A stretch of 64,000 nt of DNA from contig NZ_JAQSWB010000002.1 in the NCBI RefSeq assembly GCF_029266855.1, positions 434,001 through 498,000 of the forward strand, in the 5' to 3' direction. Both the position numbers and the translations under genes were made by a program. The notes beneath the pieces are model-generated. The model did not search any database. It had not been told where the DNA came from and saw nothing but the letters and a program-made list of their open reading frames with translations. The stretch comes from Fluviicola sp. GTDB taxonomy: Bacteria; Bacteroidota; Bacteroidia; Flavobacteriales_D; Crocinitomicaceae. Shown one piece after another: positions 60,414 through 64,000 of the stretch; position 1 is the first letter of the stretch; each line of letters opens with the position of its first letter.

Positions 60414-61760
60414 ATGAAACAATTTCTCTTTCTCTTTTTTCATGCCCTTCCGGCATACTTTCTTTCTCAAACGAGCCCAACCGATAAAAAACCATTTGCT
60501 GATATTGATATGACCTGGCAAAATGGCTCTGACCGCAGGGATTCGCTTATTTGGGATGGAAAATATTTCACCCCTTCTTTCATGATCGATGTAAATTATA
60601 ATTACGCTTTCAATAACCCGGTTGATAACACAGTCATCGGGTCAACAGCTTTAGCCCGTTCCAATGAAATTCAGCTGTCTTCTGTAAATCTTGGCGGTGA
60701 CTTTGTCTATAAAAATGCCCATGCAAGAATAATGACACAATTCGGTACCCGTTCCGTAGTGGTTCCGCGAAATGATTACAGTGTTTACAAGGGACAATAC
60801 GAACTTGCAAATGTATACAGGTATCTCAGTGAAGCTTATGCGGGTTATCACTTCGATAAATGGTACGGGATAAATATTGACGCGGGCCTTTTCATGTCTT
60901 ATATCGGTTTGAATTCTTACTACCAATCGGAAAACTGGGAGTATCAGGCGTCATTTACATCCGATAATACTCCCTGGTTTTTCAATGGACTGCGCGTTCA
61001 GATTTATCCTACAAAACACCTGAAGATCGAACCGTGGATCATTAATGGCTGGCAGAGCTATGGAAAATTCAATGCAATGCCCGGTTTTGGGGGGAATATT
61101 ACCTGGATGCCAAACAGTAATTTAAAACTGCTGACCAATAATTACTATGGAACCGATGCTGCCGGAATTCCGGACAGGAAACGTTTTCATTCGGATAATA
61201 GTCTGTTGGTAAGGTATTACAATAAACCGAAGGCTAAAATTTCACGAATGGCTTTCTCACTGACAGGTGATATTGGTTTTGAGAAGGGCGGAGGAGTGAA
61301 TGGTTTTAAAGCAGATTCGTCAGCTCCCAAACAATATTTTTTGAGCGCCATGTTTTATAACCGGATTTGGTTTGCAAAAAACAAAATGGCCTGGACAATC
61401 GGTGGTGGTGTAATGAGCAACCCGGGGCGTTATCTTGTTCTGTATCCGACAGGTCAGGCAAGTCCGCTTCCGGACCCGCAAAACCCAACCCAAACCGAAG
61501 GTGCATTTCCCTTTAGTGCCAACCCGGGAGATTTATTCAATGGCTGGGATTGCTCAACAAATTTTGACTGGATGCCGAATCAAAGTATTACGGTCCGGGT
61601 AGAATATGTTTACCGGCATGCAAGTATTCCTTATTTTGCAGGCAAGGGAGGGGTGACTTCTCCTTCCGGGTATACCACAACAACACTTCCCGCAGATTGG
61701 CGCCCGGATCTGGTACGTTCGGAAAGTCGTGTTATACTTGCTCTCTTGTTTCGAATTTAA
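60414..61760 (+). CDS. outer-membrane beta-barrel porin-like protein (BBP2 type)
   Basis: 448 residues from ATG 60414 (signal peptide FLFLFFHALPAYFLSQ); an upstream TTG at 60393 in frame is less likely. The mature part alternates short strands and turns (NYNYAFNNPV, NAHARIMTQFGTRS, WYGINIDAGLFMSYIG, WEYQASFTSDNTPWFFNGLR) and ends in strands with a terminal hydrophobic VILALLFRI, as in outer-membrane barrels. Proteins of this type occur beside Kdp genes in Bacteroidota, so it may serve as a porin for the K+ module (inference). Confidence 0.75.
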   Translation: MKQFLFLFFHALPAYFLSQTSPTDKKPFADIDMTWQNGSDRRDSLIWDGKYFTPSFMIDVNYNYAFNNPVDNTVIGSTALARSNEIQLSSVNLGGDFVYKNAHARIMTQFGTRSVVVPRNDYSVYKGQYELANVYRYLSEAYAGYHFDKWYGINIDAGLFMSYIGLNSYYQSENWEYQASFTSDNTPWFFNGLRVQIYPTKHLKIEPWIINGWQSYGKFNAMPGFGGNITWMPNSNLKLLTNNYYGTDAAGIPDRKRFHSDNSLLVRYYNKPKAKISRMAFSLTGDIGFEKGGGVNGFKADSSAPKQYFLSAMFYNRIWFAKNKMAWTIGGGVMSNPGRYLVLYPTGQASPLPDPQNPTQTEGAFPFSANPGDLFNGWDCSTNFDWMPNQSITVRVEYVYRHASIPYFAGKGGVTSPSGYTTTTLPADWRPDLVRSESRVILALLFRI

Positions 61761-61844
61761 AACTTTAAGTAATTGATTTTTAGATATTAATGGGTGGTTT
61801 TGTGTTTTTATTTGTATGTTTGGTTAAACCATTATACACATATT

Positions 61845-62315
61845 ATGAGAACAATCACTATTCATTTTCGGGCGCTGCTCTTGTTCGCGTTTCTATTGTC
61901 GTCGTCAGCTCTCTTTAGTCAGTCGGGCTTTACTTACTTTTACAGCAAGAACATCAAACTTCATGTTAGTTCCAGGCCCATTGCTGAGACATGTACTCAG
62001 GTGCGCTTGTTGGTCCATTACAGCGGTTCAAGTTCGGGAACGGTAACAAGCTCTGCCCATTATTTTAGTTTGGGCCAAACGAAAACAATAACAGTTCAGG
62101 TTCCGGGAGGAACTACGGTAACAGGTTATTCGTGGAAATTTATCATGGCGAACGGAACTGTTGTTTTCAATTCATCATCCGGGTTTGGGGAGTTTAATGA
62201 GAGTCCTGTGGGCGGAGGCGATTGGTGCAGTGACAGCCTCAGTGACCTTTTGTTTATTAATCATCAGTCTGCATTGACAATATTTTATTTAGGTTCTTTC
62301 TTAGATGGTGGTTAG
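61845..62315 (+). CDS. small secreted protein of unknown function
   Basis: 156 residues from ATG 61845 (an upstream in-frame ATG at 61794 adds 17 residues without improving the signal peptide). Signal peptide RALLLFAFLLSSSALFSQ. The mature protein is rich in Ser, Thr, Tyr and Phe, with two cysteines (ETCTQV, DWCSD). TVQVPGGTTVTGYSWKF suggests a beta-sandwich. No family recognised, no T9SS domain. A terminator lies 19 bp behind the stop. Confidence 0.6.
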   Translation: MRTITIHFRALLLFAFLLSSSALFSQSGFTYFYSKNIKLHVSSRPIAETCTQVRLLVHYSGSSSGTVTSSAHYFSLGQTKTITVQVPGGTTVTGYSWKFIMANGTVVFNSSSGFGEFNESPVGGGDWCSDSLSDLLFINHQSALTIFYLGSFLDGG

Positions 62316-62333
62316 AAATCTAAACAGATTCAT

Positions 62334-62369
62334 AAAGAGCATTCGCATTAGCCGGATGCTCTTTTTTTT
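62334..62369 (+). terminator. intrinsic terminator
   Basis: AAAGAGCAT (62334-62342) and ATGCTCTTT (62356-62364), then T residues to 62369. Confidence 0.88.
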
Positions 62370-62419
62370 GTTGTTACAGGTAATTTTTTTACTCAAAATG
62401 AACTAGTATATATCTATTA

Positions 62420-62451
62420 ATCGTAATATTGCAATATAGTTATATTACGAT
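62420..62451. promoter_or_regulatory. palindromic operator of the arsenic operon
   Basis: Perfect inverted repeat ATCGTAATAT (62420-62429) and ATATTACGAT (62442-62451) with 12 bp between, 4 bp before the ATG of arsR. This is the size and position of ArsR/SmtB-family operators and fits autorepression. The promoter core must overlap it. Confidence 0.75.
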
Positions 62452-62455
62452 AGAT

Positions 62456-62788
62456 ATGGGGGCAACTAAAACAGACCATTTTTCAGAAGAACAAAACAAA
62501 CTTGCTAATATGATGAAGGCTTTGGGACATCCTGCCCGGATCGCTATCATGGAATACCTGATCAAAGTTGATACCTGTATTTGTGGAGATATCGTAAATG
62601 AATTGCCATTAGCGCAACCTACGGTTTCACAACACCTGAAAGAATTGAAAAATGCCGGACTTATAAAAGGAAGCATCGAGGGAACGGCAATTTGCTACTG
62701 TGTAGACAAAGAAGCTATTGCAATGTTACAGCGCTACCTTGCCAATACGACACTCCAATTGGAAACTAAAGAAAAATCTTGTTGCTAA
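62456..62788 (+). CDS. arsR: ArsR-family repressor, arsenic-type
   Basis: Represses the operon and releases DNA when As(III) binds. 110 residues from ATG 62456; the frame extends 27 bp further into the operator, so this start is preferred. Winged helix with ALGHPARIAIMEYL, the metal-site motif TCICGD (Cys41, Cys43, as ELCVCD in E. coli ArsR), recognition helix LPLAQPTVSQHLKELKNAGL, and a C-terminal pair of cysteines (EKSCC). First gene of an operon with DUF6428 and an ArsC-like phosphatase. Confidence 0.9.
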   Translation: MGATKTDHFSEEQNKLANMMKALGHPARIAIMEYLIKVDTCICGDIVNELPLAQPTVSQHLKELKNAGLIKGSIEGTAICYCVDKEAIAMLQRYLANTTLQLETKEKSCC

Positions 62789-62802
62789 ATTAAAACTCAA
62801 CC

Positions 62803-63276
62803 ATGAAACTTTCAGAGATAAAAGCCATTTTACCAACGCTTGAGAATGTAGCATTTCAAACTCCCGACGGGACATTCGTCCCCGAACATTTCCACGTTAC
62901 CGAGGTAGGCAGCATTCAAAAGCATTTCATTGATTGCGGAGGGACCATTCGCAAAGAACAAGTTGTGAATTTCCAGTTATGGAATGCCAACGATTTTGAA
63001 CACCGCCTGAAACCAACGAAACTGTTGAATATTATCAAGCTTTCAGAAGAAAAACTAGGCATTGAAGACAATGAAATCGAAGTGGAATACCAAAGTGATA
63101 CCATTGGGAAATACGACCTTGGCTTTAACGGTTCACATTTCCTCCTGATCCCTAAAACTACTGCGTGTCTTGCATCTGATGCCTGCGGAATTCCGGCCGA
63201 AAAACCAAAAATAAAGCTGTCGGAGCTTAGAAGTGCTGATGAAAATAGTTGTACTCCGGGCGGAGGTTGTTGCTAG
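62803..63276 (+). CDS. DUF6428 protein of the arsenic operon
   Basis: 157 residues, cytoplasmic. The start MKLSEIKAILPTLENVAFQT and the segment FVPEHFHVTEVGSIQKHFID fit DUF6428, a small family seen in Bacteroidota arsenic operons. Cysteines in the middle (DCGGTIRKEQV, TACLASDACGI) and a C-terminal CTPGGGCC could bind As(III), but this is inference. It lies 14 bp after arsR and 74 bp before the phosphatase gene. Activity unknown. Confidence 0.8.
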   Translation: MKLSEIKAILPTLENVAFQTPDGTFVPEHFHVTEVGSIQKHFIDCGGTIRKEQVVNFQLWNANDFEHRLKPTKLLNIIKLSEEKLGIEDNEIEVEYQSDTIGKYDLGFNGSHFLLIPKTTACLASDACGIPAEKPKIKLSELRSADENSCTPGGGCC

Positions 63277-63350
63277 GGACTTTTAGAAGGATTTAAGATT
63301 CGAAACTACACTTTGACTAACTGGTTCGAAAGAACAAAAAGAAAACATTC

Positions 63351-63962
63351 ATGCATAATAAGATAAGCCATTATTTAGATGACTTAAGGGATCAATTTGA
63401 TTCCATTTCTACAGAACGAAAGGAAATTCTGGCACAAATTGCCACCTATATCCGTTCGAAAAAAGCAGCGGGAAAACCTGCTGATCTGGTGTATATCTGC
63501 ACACATAATTCACGGAGAAGTCACTTCGGACAGGTGTGGGCAAAAACGGCTGCAGATTATTACGGGATTGACGAGGTCAATACCTTTTCGGGTGGAACAG
63601 AGGCAACAGCCTTTAACCGGAATGCAATAAATGCTTTGATAAGAGCGGGCTTCGAAGTGAAGCAAATGACTGATTCTGAAAACCCGGTTTACCATGTTTT
63701 ACATTCCGAAGGAGAGCCAAGCGTCTGCTTTTCGAAAGTATATGATCATGCCTCAAATCCGGCTTCGGAATTTGCAGCAATTATGACCTGCAGCGATGCC
63801 GAAGAAAATTGTCCGTTTATTCCGGGAGTTGAGCTCCGGGTGGGAACAACTTACGATGATCCGAAAGAGTTTGACAATACTCCGCTTCAGGACGAAAAAT
63901 ACGACGAGCGTTGTAAGCAGATTGCTTTGGAAACACTGTATGCATTTTCAATCATAAGGTGA
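63351..63962 (+). CDS. ArsC-like low-molecular-weight phosphatase (arsenate reductase family)
   Basis: 203 residues. The P-loop CTHNSRRS (Cys50, Arg56; C-x5-R) sits in LVYICTHNSRRSHFGQVW, as in low-molecular-weight tyrosine phosphatases and thioredoxin-coupled arsenate reductases. The segment FSGGTEATAFNRNAINALI is a family hallmark, and IMTCSDAEENCPFIPG contains two more Cys that could take part in the reductase cycle. Predicted to reduce arsenate to arsenite for export. Third gene of the arsenic operon. Confidence 0.85.
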   Translation: MHNKISHYLDDLRDQFDSISTERKEILAQIATYIRSKKAAGKPADLVYICTHNSRRSHFGQVWAKTAADYYGIDEVNTFSGGTEATAFNRNAINALIRAGFEVKQMTDSENPVYHVLHSEGEPSVCFSKVYDHASNPASEFAAIMTCSDAEENCPFIPGVELRVGTTYDDPKEFDNTPLQDEKYDERCKQIALETLYAFSIIR

Positions 63963-63987
63963 TTATCGACTTCCAAAACACAAATTC

Positions 63988-64000
63988 ATGAAAAAATATC
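63988..64000 (+). CDS. 5' end of a further operon gene (cut by window edge)
   Basis: ATG at 63988 followed by AAA AAA TAT (Met-Lys-Lys-Tyr) and one base. Position behind the ArsC-like gene suggests an arsenite transporter or another arsenic-resistance protein, but nothing in the visible bases shows this. Confidence 0.35.

Overview
The window looks like a chromosome segment of a Bacteroidota bacterium, most likely order Flavobacteriales and possibly a Fluviicola/Crocinitomicaceae relative; the genus is only an inference. Three things support this. Many large secreted proteins end in a type IX secretion (T9SS) sorting domain with a YPNP-type motif. Promoters match the Bacteroidota -7 box TAnnTTTG. 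Shine-Dalgarno sequences are largely absent. No rRNA, CRISPR array, transposase, integrase or phage structural gene was seen.

Layout. 1-3368: 5' part of a giant secreted beta-propeller-like protein (minus strand, runs off the left edge). 3516-6701: a Prc-type S41 protease and a secreted surface protein. 6772-7328: repeat-filled intergenic stretch. 7329-14767: lipoprotein (DUF4846), map, a membrane protein, a TonB-C/VWA fusion, a DUF2339 membrane protein, dusB. 14880-23000 (minus): TonB-C protein, recG, dsbD-like pair, small protein, tilS and pabB (overlapping). 23119-23287: inverted copy of the repeat at 7040. 23612-24946: PlsC-type acyltransferase.

25034-26020 is a tRNA cluster (Ser-GCT, Pro-TGG, Arg-TCT) with a truncated tRNA and an Arg-TCT-like copy whose D-loop is replaced by a 14-bp GC palindrome. 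A small GIY-YIG nuclease gene sits between the Arg copies and ends inside the second. Next to the cluster, 26081-30693 is a compact accessory island bounded by imperfect direct repeats resembling a tRNA T-arm. It holds a HEPN-like gene converging on a tight five-gene minus-strand operon: DUF2188, ThsB-like TIR, nucleoside-deoxyribosyltransferase-like/TPR protein, second TIR, third TIR. This is the best candidate for an undescribed (defence) system in the window; there is no recognisable ThsA.

30700-36320 is repeat-rich and holds a 56-residue DUF1328 gene, a DUF2461 gene, a T9SS protein, tRNA-Ala(GGC) and a second GIY-YIG gene. 36321-54952 mixes AraC regulators, T9SS cargo, a PQQ-type sugar dehydrogenase with a TonB-dependent receptor directly downstream, DUF1801, an atypical SDR and hypothetical proteins. 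55109-61760: acyl-CoA dehydrogenase, then a potassium module (kup, KdpD-like kinase, KdpE-like regulator, outer-membrane barrel) without kdpFABC. 61845-64000: a small secreted protein, then an arsenic operon (ArsR with a palindromic operator, DUF6428, ArsC-like phosphatase and the first codons of a further gene).
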